A DNA stretch of 64,000 nucleotides from Oikopleura dioica. Its lineage: Eukaryota > Chordata > Appendicularia > Copelata > Oikopleuridae. A model generated the notes under the pieces. That model was not told the origin of the DNA. It saw only the letters and a list, made by a program, of their open reading frames with translations, and searched no databases. The position numbers and the translations under genes were made by a program. This document shows, piece after piece, positions 31,465 to 45,770 of the stretch. The stretch spans positions 1,056,501 through 1,120,500 of the forward strand of contig OU015566.1 in the NCBI GenBank assembly GCA_907165135.1, given 5' to 3'. Numbering within the stretch: position 1 is the stretch's first letter; every line of letters begins with the position of its first letter.

Positions 31465-34400
31465 TTAGACACATTCAAGGTTGCTAGCAATAGCTCTGAA
31501 CTCTTGAAGCTCTGCGTTTCCTCTGTATCTGTACTCGCCGGCATGGTTGTTCATGATTTCTGTGTTGCCAGTGAGTCGGAGTCGCTGGAGGATGTTCAAG
31601 TCGATGAGAGTATCAAGCGCTCCGTTGAGGCAGAGGAAGTTGTTGTTGTGCAGCGAGATGGACTTGAGCTTGGTGTGGACGTTGAAAGTATCAGCGTTCA
31701 ATTGCCTTGAAAATATGGTTTTGGAATCTCTCAGAAATAAGCTGATTGAAAGAAAAGGGAGAAAAAACATACCACATGTTGTTGGAATTGAGCGAAAGTC
31801 GCTCGAGATTGACGAGAAGAGCCATGATTCCGACAAGATCGTCCTCGTTGATTCCGTCGTTTTGGTTGATCACGAGCCATTTGATCTCTCCAAGCTCAGT
31901 TGAAGTCATGTTCTGGAGCGTTTCAAGGAGGATGGTCGTGGAAGTTCCAAAGTTGGTGTCAATGCACTCGATCCTTAAACTCGTTAGATGAAAGGAAAAA
32001 AGGGGCTAATTTACTTTTCTGGAGAGAAGTTGCATGCTTGCTCAGTGCAAGAAGCATTCTGACAGATCTGGCCGGATTTGGCCTCGATTGTAACAACTGG
32101 AGCGGTGTAGCTGGCAAGACCGGAAGAAGATGGCTCGATAAGGCTGAAAGTAGTGTGTTAGAAAATTCTTCCTACGGCAGAAGTTTTTACCTGAATTCAA
32201 GCTCGACATCTCCATCAGCATCAAAGTGAAGTTCGTCGAAGACAAACTGGTTGTTTTCATTCGATTCCACGACGGTAACCGATCCTGTTCCGAAAGCCTG
32301 AGCTGGGTTCGAGGATGACTTGATGCTAACTTGGGCGAGGTACTGAATTGTCTCGCAGACTTCGTTGACAGCATCGAGAAGTTCGAAAGTTGGTGGGGGA
32401 GCGAGAATTTCATTGACAGTTCCAGAAGCGACAAAGAGTCTCTGGCTCCACTGAGTAGGTGGTCGGTAAGCGGTTTCGGACTCTCCTTCTTCGAGAGCGA
32501 GAATTTCGTCTTCCTGGCTTTCCTCATAAGTCTGGAGCTTAGAAACGTCGATAACAGTTTCCAGCTGATCTGGTTCAACATCAAGCTGGGCGGCGAGAGA
32601 GCAAGTATCTCCAGCAACGAAGAGAGGATCGTCGAAGTTGGACAAGTCGTCAGCGCCGTCAAAGCAAGCTGGTTTGCTTGGCTCGACGATTTCAGTAGTG
32701 GCGACGTATTGCTGGAGTTGGAGTGATGGGTCGACTTCATTGTTGATGACAGTCTTGACAATCGTCGAAGCCATCTCTTCAATGACTTCAATTTTCTTCT
32801 CACCTGTTGCTGTTTCGTAAGATTGCTCATTGTAATCAGTGGTGAGATCGGCTTGTTCGGGCAAGATTTCCAGAACAAGGGTGACTCCACTCGCCTGTCG
32901 TCTGTAACGAGCACCAGTGAATTCTCGGTTGTCTTCGGATCTTCGTCTTCGACCGCCCTCTCGAACAACATCGACGACCTTGATCTGGCTCTGATCGATG
33001 CCGAGGAGAGCAGCAAGGTAGTTGATCAAGTTTGGTGAATCGTAAAGCTCGTCGTTGGTGAGCTCAACTGCAGTTGACTGGAACTCGACAATGAGTGATT
33101 TTGCAACAACGACGTCAATGACGGAAGAACCACCATGGACAATGTAGAGGATTTGAGAAGATCGGTCAAAGAAATTGGTTCCAACTGGATCGTCGATAGT
33201 TGGAATGTGATCAGCAGTGGCGACATTGTATCCAACACTTCCGTCAGCTTCGAAGAAACCGTTGGTGGGGAGGACAAGGTTGCCATCAAGAAGGACATCC
33301 TTAATTTTTTGTCAAACCGTTATCTTATAAAAAACAATTCACCTGTCGGTTCTGTCGCATAGTGTAGATCTTCAAAAGAGTCTTGCAACTAGCCTCTTCT
33401 CGGTTAGAATGAAGTCTGAAATGCTTGGCAAGAGTTCCGGCGGAGCCAACTTCGTAGGTCTTTCCACAGGACATGATCATAGGATGAGTAGAGATTCGCA
33501 ACTGGCAAACGTATCCAGCGCAGCAAGAAACGTCCAAAACACCGTTGACGATATCGACGTGAGCATTCGGGGTTCCTGGCTCATTGACGTAGGTGATTGG
33601 GCCAAGTCGCCGAGTTTCAGTGTCAACATCCATTGATTCGAAGACAACTTGCATGTAGCTGTCGCCACTTCCACACTGATAGTAGTTATTATCAGCATTC
33701 AAGGAGCAGTCGGAGCCTCGGAAGACACCATGATTTGGAGCGTAAGTCTCTGGCGCAATATTTGAACCATCGAGATTTGTCAACATTGGAGCGGGCATTC
33801 GGAAATAACCGAGACCTCGAGGACCATTGTCGCCAAAGCCAAGCTCGGCAACACCCATCAATGTAGATCGCTCGCCAGTTCCTGTGAAAGAACCGTCAAG
33901 ATCGGTGATCATCGCCTTCTTTGGTCCATCACAGTCCATGTCAACACATCCGCTAGGTGTGATCCATTTTAGTCTTGGCAAGTGAAGGAAGAGTTTGCTT
34001 TCGGCTGTGGTTCCAGACCATTTGATGTCAGAAGCCATGATTTGATGCTGATGATCGTGGGCTTGCAACAAGTTGGTGATGGCAACGTGGCTCTTTCCGC
34101 AGACGTCATTTTTCTGGAAATTGACGAATCGGACATTGTGGACGTAGTTGGTTCCATAAATCGCAAGATTATCAGTTTGAATATTAAGACCCTTGTGTGG
34201 GAACTTGTGTTTCTGTCCCTGGAAGACGGAGAAAACGAATCCCTTGTTACCCTTGATGCCCGAGCTTTCGCCGAAAGTTTCACGAGTGTATACCATGTTG
34301 CTCATGTGGTTATCACCTGTTCGCACCCACTGCAGAATACCATCAGTGCTTGACCAATCTTTGCAGTTGCCCTTGTCAGCGTCAGAGAAACCAGCAGTGA

Positions 34401-37400
34401 CAGCGTTGACGATCGAGTTCTTGAATGTCACAGTGTCGTCAGAGGCGACGTGGCTGATGGCCATGGGCAAGTAGGAGAAAATGTGGACACCAACGACAGC
34501 GTCTTGAATGTCAACATTGTCGACGACGATGTGCTCAGCTTCCATGATGGCAGAAATACCATGAGACATGATTCGAGACATTCGGAAGCCAGCAAACTTG
34601 GTGCAGACGAGATCAACTGGGGCAAAGAGATTTCGGATACCATAAATAGAACCGTGAGCATAGTTATTTTCAGCAATTGAAGCAGCTGATGCAGTAGCGC
34701 CAGTTTCAGCAGCAGTGCAAGGCTCACCAGCATATGCGTAGGCGGGACCTTGAACACCATAAACAGCGTTTTTCTTGAAGCTGGTGAATGTCACTGCTTC
34801 CCAGGCGTCGATACCAGCTGGCATGTATTTTCCGTCAATGTCGAAATTGTGCATGTTCAAATACTGATCTTTGTAGAACCAGTTCTCAACAACAGATGAA
34901 ACGAGGTTATTATTGATTGTGACGTCGAGTGAGTTGGCAACAGCAATACCGTTGTCGACGGCCATAAAGACGTTGTTGGCGCTGAGCTCGACATTTGGAG
35001 CGTAATTGGCAGAGAGAGCCACACCATAGTTGTGGTGGAAAGAGCAGCCTCGAACGTAGGTTGCGCCGATTTCGTAACCAGCTGGCTGATACTCGTTGCC
35101 AGTTTCAGCGTGAACGGATTCGTCACGCGCTTGTCCCTGGCCATTGACTCCGTAAAGTGCCAAACCGTGTCGAGGATCCCACATGGAAGGCATTGCATAC
35201 TGTCCCATGCCGACAAATTCGACGTTTGCAATAGTCGCGTGTCCCTGTCGATAAATTTCACCGAATGGAGCGCCAGTTACAAGAACTCGGCCACCGTATT
35301 TCTCGCCTTCTGAACCGTTGGTTCCGTCGATCTTGATGTTTTTAGTCAAAAGACCGACTTCGGCAGCTTGTTTGAATCCAAAACCTTCATCGGTATCAGC
35401 AGTACCAAGATGTTGGAAGGCAAATGTCTCGGCGACAGTGATGACAGTGCCAGTAATGTCAGTGATTGTTAGATACTCAGCTTCGACATCAGACCAGGAT
35501 GTTCCAGTGACGAAGATTGAATCACCAACCTTCCATCCAGTTGGCTCAGTGCCGATAGTGATGGTGTTTCCGCCGATTTGAGAAGTAGCCTGAAGTCGGT
35601 AGTAGTTCTTTGGAACTTCGCATCCGACGAGAGACAATCGACCGAGAGAGGCAATAGTCTTGTTTCCGAGAGGAACAGAGTCAGGAGCTGCGCCGTAGCC
35701 ATGTCGATCTTCAGATCCAACGGCACCAGCAAATGTGAAGGTAAAGGATTTGTCGCATGGGAAAGGAGAATCTTCAGTTCCAACAATAAGTCGACCGAAT
35801 TGCCATTCTGGTTTCATATCCCAATTGACAGTTCTTGCCTGGCCTTCGATAACGGCAATTTCTTGCTCGACGCTGAAGGGGTTGATTCCACCGTGAGCGG
35901 AGTTGATCAGCATGTTGTGGAATTCAATGTTAAAGTCAGTGGCAGAAGCTGGATCGACTTCGAGAGTACCTTCAATGTAAAGCTCGTCGACGTAGATATT
36001 TGCAACATCAAGGATGACATGACGATCGTGAACAATCGTGACGTTTTCTTTATTTGAAGCGTCGAGGCCGGGAACGTACCCCTTAGGCCAACAATCTGGG
36101 CTCGACCAGAGACAAGTCTTAACTTCGGCTGGTGGAGTTGGGTTGTCGAAATTAGGAACTTCGCAGTTTGGCCAGTAGCATTTGTACATCTCGAATCGCT
36201 GGTTTTCATGCCAGCCGAATGTAGAATAGTCAGCGCCAGCATGCTGGACCAAGTTGATATAGAGATCACTCTGATCATCAATAAACCAGCCATAGTTTTG
36301 GGTCTGATTTGCAACACCTGGAACAGGGACAGTCTGAAGAGCGATTCCAGCACCATCCGCGAAATCAGCGTAGTCGGGCTGGTTTCGGAGATCCATCTTC
36401 AAAATGGTGTTCACATCGTACTTATCGTAGTGAGTTCGGAGATTGAAGGATACATTCGGCATTTGGTATTGGCCTTCCCACCAGATTTCGTTGACAACTT
36501 CGGATGGAGCAAGGAACATCCATGCTCGGCCCTTCTGTCCTCGCTTTTCTCTCCATGGAACCTGAGCAGTGATGTCGTCAGGCGAGTTCTCGTTCTTGTT
36601 GTTAACATTGAGGGTGATTGAGTTCAGAGATTCAGGAAGAATATCTTCGATAGATACTCGGAGGAAGTCCTGATCAGGAGTACAAACAGAAGCATCAAAT
36701 CCGAGATTCCAGCCAGCTTCGTTAATTGGAGAACAGTTGTCGTAAAGGGCACTTGTCGGAGTGACCTTAGAGTTGGGAATTCCTGTGCCGGAAAGAGTTC
36801 CATCCAAATCCCAGAGAACCGTTTCGAATTCCCACTCAAATTTACCCTTTCTGTCGGAATTATCCCAATCAACACCGGACCAGAGGGAGATTCGTCCGCA
36901 ATCGAATGGATACGAACTGTAGCAGAAGTCAATACCGTAGCAATTTTCACTGGCCTTTGAAGCTTCATTGAAATTGACGAATTTGATGTCGTGGACCTGG
37001 AAGCTTCCAAATTTCCATGGTGTTTCCATACCGAAAGAAGTGCATCCAGGAAGTGAAGGATGAGCATTAGTGGTTCCGATGACAACAGAGTTGTAATAAC
37101 CAGTTGAATCGGTCTCAAAGTTATCATTTGCATGGTTTTCTTTGAGAGAAAGTTCAGCCTTGAAGTTGTTAGCTGAAACGAAGTCGTTCATATGCACACC
37201 ATCTCCCATGGACATTTCGCATCCTCGATGGTTATTCCAGGCGTGGAAGTTAACCATTGGGTGATCAGCACCAGCCGGGCCATTTGAAGACTTGCACTCA
37301 GCAGCCCAATTGTTCTTTCGTGGAGTGTAGTCTTCAAAGATCCACATTCCATAAACACCGCAAGAATGAGCGACGTTATCTTTGAACTCGAGGACTGGAA

Positions 37401-40400
37401 CTTCTCTTGGACAGTAGTCGTTGTTGACGTTGGAACCGGTTGATCTCTTTGGAGGATTGACCCAGAAACCGAATGCGGATGAGCCGGCAGCGTGGTTTCC
37501 TCGAACGACGTTGTTGGTATTGACGATCCAGAAACTGGTTGGAGTCTGATCGACAGAGAGAAGGGAGGAAGAAGGTTTGGTCTTGATAGCAAGATTGTAT
37601 TGAATGTAGTTTCCGGTTTCAACAGCATCTTCAGTGAAGAAAGCATGGCCCATGTTATTGTAGGCGACGTTGTACTCGAAGGTAGCATCATTGACGGCGT
37701 GCATGGTCATGGCACGATTGAATGTCTGCCAAATACCGAGACCTCGGAAATAAGAGTTTGGCTGAGAGTAAGAATTGTGGAAGTGAACTGGGTATCGGCC
37801 AAGGTCAAATGCTTGTCCGGCGTGATGGACTTCCATGTATTCAATCTTTCCATGAGTAACAGAGTGAAGAAGCATATGAGCACCGAATTTATCAGAGCCT
37901 TCTTCGTCACCGAACCGATCGACGAAGCAATTCTGCTCGGCGTGGAGACCAAGATTGAGCTGATCAAAGTTCTCACATTGTGGAATTTCATCGTACCATG
38001 GAGATGGGTTTTTAGATCCTTCAAATTTGACATTTCTAGAAAGAAGACCGACTTCAGCTCTTTGGTGAAGGGTAACAGGTGTTCCATCTGGTCGAGTAGT
38101 AGTGAACTCGACACCCAAGTGAAGGTAGGCAAGTGGATCTTGAAGACCCAAAGTGGTGGTTCCGTCGCCATTGTCAGTGATAGAGGTGATTATATGGTCT
38201 TCGGATTCAATGATACTGTTTTTGTCACCAGTTGGGGCGATGGCGATTCGATTTCCAACATTCCAGCCGACAAGGCCGGATGGAGTCTGAATTGTGATAG
38301 AGGTATCACCAGCATTGGCGGAAGTATCGAGCATAGTCCAGGTTGGGCTGACTGGAGCACCGTGAATGTCAACAGTACCGGATCGAGCAGCGAAACACTT
38401 GGCACCATAAATTGGAAGTCTGATTGATCGCTGATGACCGTACATGGTGATTTTAGCGTTTTTGAGCATAGGTTCGTCTTCAGTTCCGAGCTGGAAGGCA
38501 CCATCAATGATAATGATGTACTCGGCGTTTAGTTCAATTCCGTCGACTTCAGTGTCCCAAATTAGGCTCCCTCGAATGAGGAGAACTGAGAGATAGGCGG
38601 TAGAAGTATCAAGAAGAATTTCGACTCCAGAAGGAATTTCGACGAGGTCACGAGTATTCTTTGGGGCGCCTTCGCAGTCCTCGAATGTACCAGTGGAGCA
38701 TCCCCAGGTAGCTGGGCTTGACCAAGCGTTGACATAGTAGAACTGGAAATCGCTGTTTGTGTATTGTCCGACGCCGAGGACATCAACCAAAACGTCGAAT
38801 GAGCCGGTACCAGAACTAGCACCAGTTTCACAAATGATTTCTGAGTTAGTCGCGGAAGTGACAACACATTCAGCGCCATTAATCGTTACGATGTTTGTGG
38901 CAATATCGGCATTGAAACCAGATCCAGCAATGGTAAGTGGAGTTCCACCAGCAGTACCACCTCTGAGCTTGGTCTTTGGAGATCCATCGGGGTTGGAAGC
39001 AGTGATTCCTGTCACAGCGGCAACAAGGGTGGCATCATAGGTGAATTGGGAGGCGAAAGTATGGGTGTTTGCACCATCAGTGAGAATGACAGTGCATGAG
39101 CCAGCAGAAGAGGCAGGGATAGTGCACTTGATCATATTTGATGTTGACTCTCCAATTGCACAGCTGTTACCGCAAATAGTGACAACAGCGTTTTGGTGAT
39201 CGAAACCAGTTCCAGTGATTGTCAGTGGAGCACCACCAGCAGTTCCGGACGAGGATGGAGAGAAGCCAGCGACGGTCAGAGCGTGGCTGTAGGTATGAGT
39301 TCCATCAGAGTTTCCTCCGTCCATGTTAGTCACAACAACGTTGTAATCACCAGCAACAAGATCAGGCATGTCGACGGTGACAAATTGACCAGTTGCTTTT
39401 GTACTAGAGCAACCGATGACAGGAAGCTCAACGCCGCCGATTGTGACGTAGTTTCGGTCACAAACAGCGTTGACTCCCTTCTCCATATCAATAGTCAAAG
39501 TAGTTGCAGCTGGTTCAAAAGGAGAAGCAGCCAGCTTAGGTGTAAGGGCACCGAGATAGCTGAATGTCATTCCGCTGCTAGCGGCACCAGAGTTGGCAAC
39601 AGTGATATCAGCAGTGATAGGACCGACGTCTTCACCAGAGTCAGGAGAAGTAAAGATGATATCTCCGTTGTCATCGAAAGAAACAGCGCATCCACCAGCG
39701 CAAAGATCGACACCGCCACTGACAAAGCTGACGACGGATCCTGCATCGAAGCCATCACCAGAAATCGTCACTGCAACACCTCCGTAAAGACCACCCTGAT
39801 TAGGGGTGACACTTGAAAGAATTGGAGAAACGCCAAATGTAATGGAATCGGAGAAACCAGTGTCGGAAACACCAAATGAACCGTCGACATCACCGCTGAG
39901 AGCGCCAAAGGTGCATGAAACGGAACCAGAACCTGAGACAACTGTGACATCGGCACAAACTCCTTCTTCTCCTCCGATCGAACCAATGCCAGAATAAGTA
40001 CCAGGAGCGAGTGAAAGACCAGAAAGTGTACCAGTTACAGTTCCGTCAGCAGAAGCAGAGAGGACAGTAAAAGTTGGTGCATCAGCAGTTGTCGTATCGA
40101 AAGTCGTGGCAATGTCAGATCCATCAAGAGAGAATGTGATATCAGTAGTGTCAGCTTTGGTTTCACATGTTGTAAAGATGAGCTCAGTTCCAGTATTGCT
40201 TTCGATATTGTCAACGCAGCTAGATGCTTCTCGAAGGCTGACAGTTGGTAATCCAAGAGTAGTGACGTCAGAGAGCAAGTTGAAACCAACGATGGTTACT
40301 CGAGTGCCACCGAACTTTGAACCAGAAGCAGGAGTAACACCAGTGACAGTAGCGGCAAATGAAGATGTAACGACATCATCACTTGTCTGAGCAGCAAGAT

Positions 40401-43400
40401 TCGAAGCGGTAATGACGTATTCACCGGCCTTGACGTTGACTGGGCAGCTTCCGGCAGTAGGATTGCAAGAAGCGCCATCAACGACGATATCTCCGCATGT
40501 TGGAGCTGGTGAAACAGTAACAACATTACCGAAAACGGAAACGTCCGTAAAGAAGCTTCCAAGAGGAGAGCTGAGAAGATATTTTCCATTATTAACAGTT
40601 TCGCTTCCGCAATCGAAAGAAGCAACAGCAGCTGTAAGATCAAGAGATGCATCACCAACTGTAACAGCAATGTCAACTTCGCCAGAGTCGTCGGTGACAA
40701 CAACTGTTCCGACAATTGTGTTCAAACCATCGTAAGGACCGCTTGAAATTGTGTATGTACCAGGTTCTGTGAGAACAAAGAAAACTTCGCCTTGGTTAGC
40801 TTCAATGGCATTGAGAGAAAGACTGACAGAATCACTGACGGCAGAAAACTGCATTGTTGGAATGATAGCGGCGCCATTTTCGGCGGGAAGAATGATATTC
40901 CAGCTGATGACGACCTTTGTGCCGGCAGAAACAGAAGCTGACGCTGGCTCGAATCCACCAGTTCGAGTGCTTGAACCCGAAGCGTGGAAAGAAACGGCAG
41001 CAGATGCAGCGGCTCGACAGGTGATTTCCGTGTTTGAAATCGAAGTAACATCACAGGCATTTGGTCCAAGACTGACTGAAACAGCGGAGGCATCGGAACC
41101 AAAACCGGATCCCTGGAAGACAACAGTGTTTCCACCAAATGGCGAGCCAGCAGGATTGACTACTTGAGAAACAGAAGCGTCGTAGACAAGACTTCCTTCC
41201 CAGTTTCCGGTTGTACAGATAGCTGAAGCAGAAACGCTACCGATATAATTGGCAGCTGGTGTGAAAGTAACTGTAGACGCTGGGGTAATGGCAATGTTGA
41301 CTCCATCAACAACGAGCACAAAAATGTCACCGTCGCAGGTCAAGTCAACAGATTCAGTTCCAGCGGGTGAAGCAGAGCTTGAGAAAGAGCAAGAAGCAGC
41401 TGGTCGAGCAGCGATCTCGAATGCGGCAGAAGCTCCAGAAACATCGACAGTGGTAGATCCAACAGCAACGCTGGTAACAGTACAAGTAGCCTGAGTATCA
41501 GTTACTGAGGAACATGAAGCATCGACACCGCCGATAACGACGGGTTCAGCGAGACCAACACCGTTGATGACGACTTGAGCGCCGGATGAGGCTAAAGAGG
41601 GCGAAACAGATGTAATCTGTCCGGTAACAGTAAGAGTGACTGTGTTAGAAGAGCCAGAAGCTCCAAGAACAGCGATACTGTAGGTACCAGCGGCAGCAGG
41701 AGCAGTGAAAGTAACTTGAAAAGCACTATCGAAAGTTGTCGCGACAGAAACTCCATCTACTGTAACAACATCAGCACTGACAAAGTTAGAACCAGCAAGA
41801 GCGACTGAGGAGCCAACAATGACGGATGATGCTGGAGCCGTAACAACTGGAAGGGAAGAGTCGTCAAAGGTGAACTGGCAGTCTCCAGTGCAAGCAGCTT
41901 GGATCTTTGAGGCCCAAAGCTGAACCTGTGGGGTAGAAGAAGCTCGAGCCCAGTTCGCAGCGTTGATGATAGTGTAAACTGGACCACCATGCTGGGAAGT
42001 TTCAGCAAAGGCAATGTCGGAATTGACATTAGCGCCGTTGATGGAGATGTCTGAATAGTCACCAGAATTTGCAAAACTGATTGTCATTTCGTATCCCTCA
42101 AGGCATTCACCCTCAAGACTGACGGTGGATCCAACGAAGTCTGAGCCGAATTGTTGCTGAATTTGATTTTCGATGTTTGCTGTGTTGCCTTCTACGAGCC
42201 AGGAAGCTTGGATGTTAGCAGTCATTCCTTCGTAGGAGAGATCAAAATCGCCTCCAAGGCCGCTTCCCATTTTTGAAACAATTGTTAAGTCAACCGCAGT
42301 TTCAGCAGAGTTACCAATCTTCAAAGTGTTGAAGGATTCGCCACAAGCATCAGCAGCGCCACTGAGAGTCAGCTGAAGGACGTCGTTGTTCCAGTTGGCG
42401 CCGACGGAAACAAGAATCGTTCCCGGAATAGCAGCTCGTTGAGATTGAACGACTGCAAATCCAGCAGTAGCGTCAGCGACGTAGACTTCATCGATGAAAA
42501 GATCTCCTCGTGACTGTGTGTCTTCGATGATGATCTTTGTGATGAACACTTTCTCTCCAGCGTCAAACTCAGCTTGAGCATTGGCATTGTTGGCAAGGAA
42601 ATCATCAGCCAAAGAATCTGTCTTCACGCACGCAAAAGACCATGCGTTTGGAGAGGTCTCGAGCCATGAGATCGATTCTGATCCAGTTTTGCCATTGATA
42701 TCGAACTTGACAGTGATGGTATCCGCGTAACCCTTGGAGGCGAAGCAAACTTCAGGATTTTTCTTTGATTTGACAGAGCCTTCAAAGAGAGTTCCCTTTC
42801 CAGACGAGAGTTTGTTTGTCTTGACACCACAGTAGGGCTCGACGTCCTCAACAAGAGTAAATCCATCAAGAGCCTCATCTCCAGAGCTGTATGATCCGTC
42901 CTCGATATCAGCGAACCCGTCAACAGAGCAAATAGCCTCGCGGATCGCCTCGACTGCAGCAGCAGATGCATCATTGTCGCCATAGACGAGTTCATCAGAA
43001 GCGGTACAGCCTTGGTTATTACAGGAGTAGACAAAGATGGGAGCGTTTGTATCGACAGTGCTGTTAGCATCAAGGAAATCGTACTCTTGTACTTCTCGCT
43101 GAGCTTCAGTAAATTTTACGAAAACGCTCTGAACTTCTTTGGCATAATAATCGCCAAGATGCTTTTCGGTGTCCGCATTTCGACCGGTGTTTCCGTGAAC
43201 AAGGTTTTTGTCAGCGTCCGGTCCGTGGAAAACATATCCGAACTTGAAATTGTCTCCTCCTCCCCAGTCATTGAAGGAAATTTTGACAAAATACTGTGTA
43301 TCAGCATCGAGAAGGAATTTCTGCCCAGGGGTACCCCATCGCTTCCATTCATCATTATCGTGCCATTTTCGGGTGACGACTGTTCGTAGATCACTTGCGC

Positions 43401-45389
43401 ATCCGATGTTTTGTTCAATAAGAGAAACCTTAGCAGTCAAAGTATCATCAGCTTCCGTTGAGATGAATGAGTAGTAGCCAGTCTGATATGGTCGGAAGAA
43501 ACCTTCGGAGACGCCGACGTAATTGTCTTCTCCATTGTTATGAACCGCGGTATAAGCTGACATGTGGAAGTTCGATGTTTCAGACTCTTCACTTCTTCGC
43601 AGAGTAAGATGAGAACTGTCTCCTTGAACAGGAGAAGTCAAAAAGGAAATCCAATTGGATCCTTGATTCCCGGCTTCTTGATAGTAGTTGACTTCGAATC
43701 CAGTTGAACCAGGGTACTTTTGAGCCATGTCTTCACATGAAGGAACAAAGCATTCCTCAGTCACGCCAGTTGGTCCGTCGCACATGGCATTTCGTCCATT
43801 CCATGGAGACACGCAATCGCTTTGACATTCTCGACCACTTCCTGTGAATCGAGGGGTTCCGTCTCCAACGAAATTATTCAAAATCTCCCAAGGCTTCGCG
43901 GCATTAACGAGAGTTACACAGTTGACAGTATCTACTGGAGCACCAGCAGCGCATTGGCCAAGAGACGGAGCAGTTTCGCAAGTGGCCTCGGTTCCATCAG
44001 CATTGACCTGGACATTGTTGCAAACAACACCACCAACTCGAATCTCAACGTCTCCTTCGAGATTCTGACCAGTGACGGTGATTTTGGTTCCTCCAAGACT
44101 TCCTCCGACGGAAGGAGATACGGATGAGATGACAGGTCGAACTTGCAAATTGAAGGCATTGCCGTTTTCGCACATGAAGTAATCTCGTGTGTACGAGAAA
44201 CCACGCTTGCTGGTGTATCGCAAGTTGTAGTTTCCGATTCGCGGTGCACCCGACCACTCTAATTGGCAGCGCACATAAGTATTGCTCCAGACTTGATGCC
44301 CGACAATAGCTCGATTTGATCCGCCGTCGTCCCAGTATGTCTTGCATTCGGCCATTCTGAAGCCGTACTGATCGTAAAGACCTGGTTGAAGGACGAATTC
44401 TTCGTTTGGATCGACATCTCTTTCAGAAATTGAGTTGGGATAGCGAGAGAATGCAAAGTCATAATCGTCGATTCTGAATTGAAGAACATTCGATCCGCAG
44501 AGGAATCGAACTTCGTTATTATCCACGCATCCTTCAGCATTATCCCCTGCAGATTGACAGAGAACACCGTAAATAGCGTTACCCTTGCAGACACAATCCT
44601 TTGGACCAGTGACGAAGCCGTTGATAAGATCATCTTGATCCCAAACTTGACCAGTTACAGTATTTCGGACTTGAACCGTCAAAGGAACACAGTTTTGAGA
44701 GGTTAAATCATCACGGATTTTGTTAACTCGCATGTCTTCATTTCCTCGAGGATTGTTCACAGTCTCGCCATCAATCCAGGTACTCCAGAACGTCGTTGGA
44801 GCCCCAGGAAGAATGAGACCATTCGAGTAGAGATTCCTGATAGTTGGGGTGTGGCGAAGAGCGACCGCTCGCTTGTTGGAGATCTCGCCCTCGACAGACA
44901 CTCGCATCCTGTAAAGATCGCCATCAGCGCAGTAGCCGGGAAGGTTGACTTCATCCAGGACGCAAACAGCGCTGGTATCACTTGTGTAGTGCATGATCAC
45001 GCGGCAGGGAACATCTGGACAGCCGGATTTATCGCCGGTATATGTGATGTAAGCCTTGGTCTCAGAGTCGGAGTTGTCTTTATCGTAGTTGGCTGGGAGA
45101 AAACCGGAACCGCTGAGAGTGATCCGGGTGCCACCACGAAGGGAGAGGCGATCCGAACTGAGGTCCTCTACTTCGATGCTGTCGAGATTCGGGGCGGCAC
45201 TGAGGCCATCGAGCCTGAGCTCCGCTTTCGCGAGCCCGAGTAGAAGTGTATAGAGACCAAGGCTCTGAAGATAAAATAAGTTTATGCGTAGATATTATTG
45301 TTATAAAAGAATAATTGAAATCATAATTAAAAATAAGTTTAAAAATCTTCTCAAAATAAATTATTCCTCTATCTCTCACTCACCTTCAT
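31465..45389 (-). CDS. Giant fibrocystin-L-like extracellular protein with a C-terminal LRR
   Basis: Six coding exons: 45389-45384 (only ATGAAG), 45264-33343 (11.9 kb), 33299-32191, 32143-32015, 31973-31773 and 31705-31465. The lengths sum to 4536 codons, so the protein is 4535 residues. A signal peptide (SLGLYTLLLGLAKA) is followed by IPT/TIG repeats (for example SPSVGGSLGGTKITVTGQNL; at least seven more near residues 1150-2150), a PA14 domain (about residues 530-700), two G8 domains (starting near 2180 and 3050, motif WSSPATW and WSSPDCW) each followed by parallel-beta-helix repeats, a linker with basic sites GGRRRRSE and RYRRQ (about residue 4095), and LRRs (LVNLERLSLNSNN, LKSISLHNNNF). 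This matches PKHD1L1 except for the LRR tail and absence of a C-terminal membrane helix. Likely secreted or matrix. A polyadenylation signal follows at about 31440. Confidence 0.9.
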
Positions 45390-45770
45390 CTTCTAATGAA
45401 CCAAAAAAGCGGTCGAAAAGACTTATCAATAATGTCATATGCAGCAGAATTTCTACTTATTCATAATTCGACATTTCCCCGCTGGTGCATCAAATTGAAT
45501 TCGAGACCAATTTGAAGGAAATCAGCCGATTTTTTATTGTTTAGAAACTTCCGGAAACCACGCGGGAGGAATCCCGTAATATAATAAGGACTAACATAAT
45601 TACTTATTCATTTAAAAATTCAAGGGAAATCTCGAACTGGCGTAAACAAAATAGGGCGGGGTCTTTCGTCAGATGCAGAATGTCTCAGTATTCCGTGGGA
45701 AGAACTCAAGATGCGAAACTAACGCCGGATAGGTAAGTTTATTTCTCGCATTATCATTTTTGAGAAGAAA

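Noticed and set aside
34000-44000. Many open frames on the plus strand and in shifted frames
   Set aside because: Shadows of the 11.9-kb coding exon on the minus strand.
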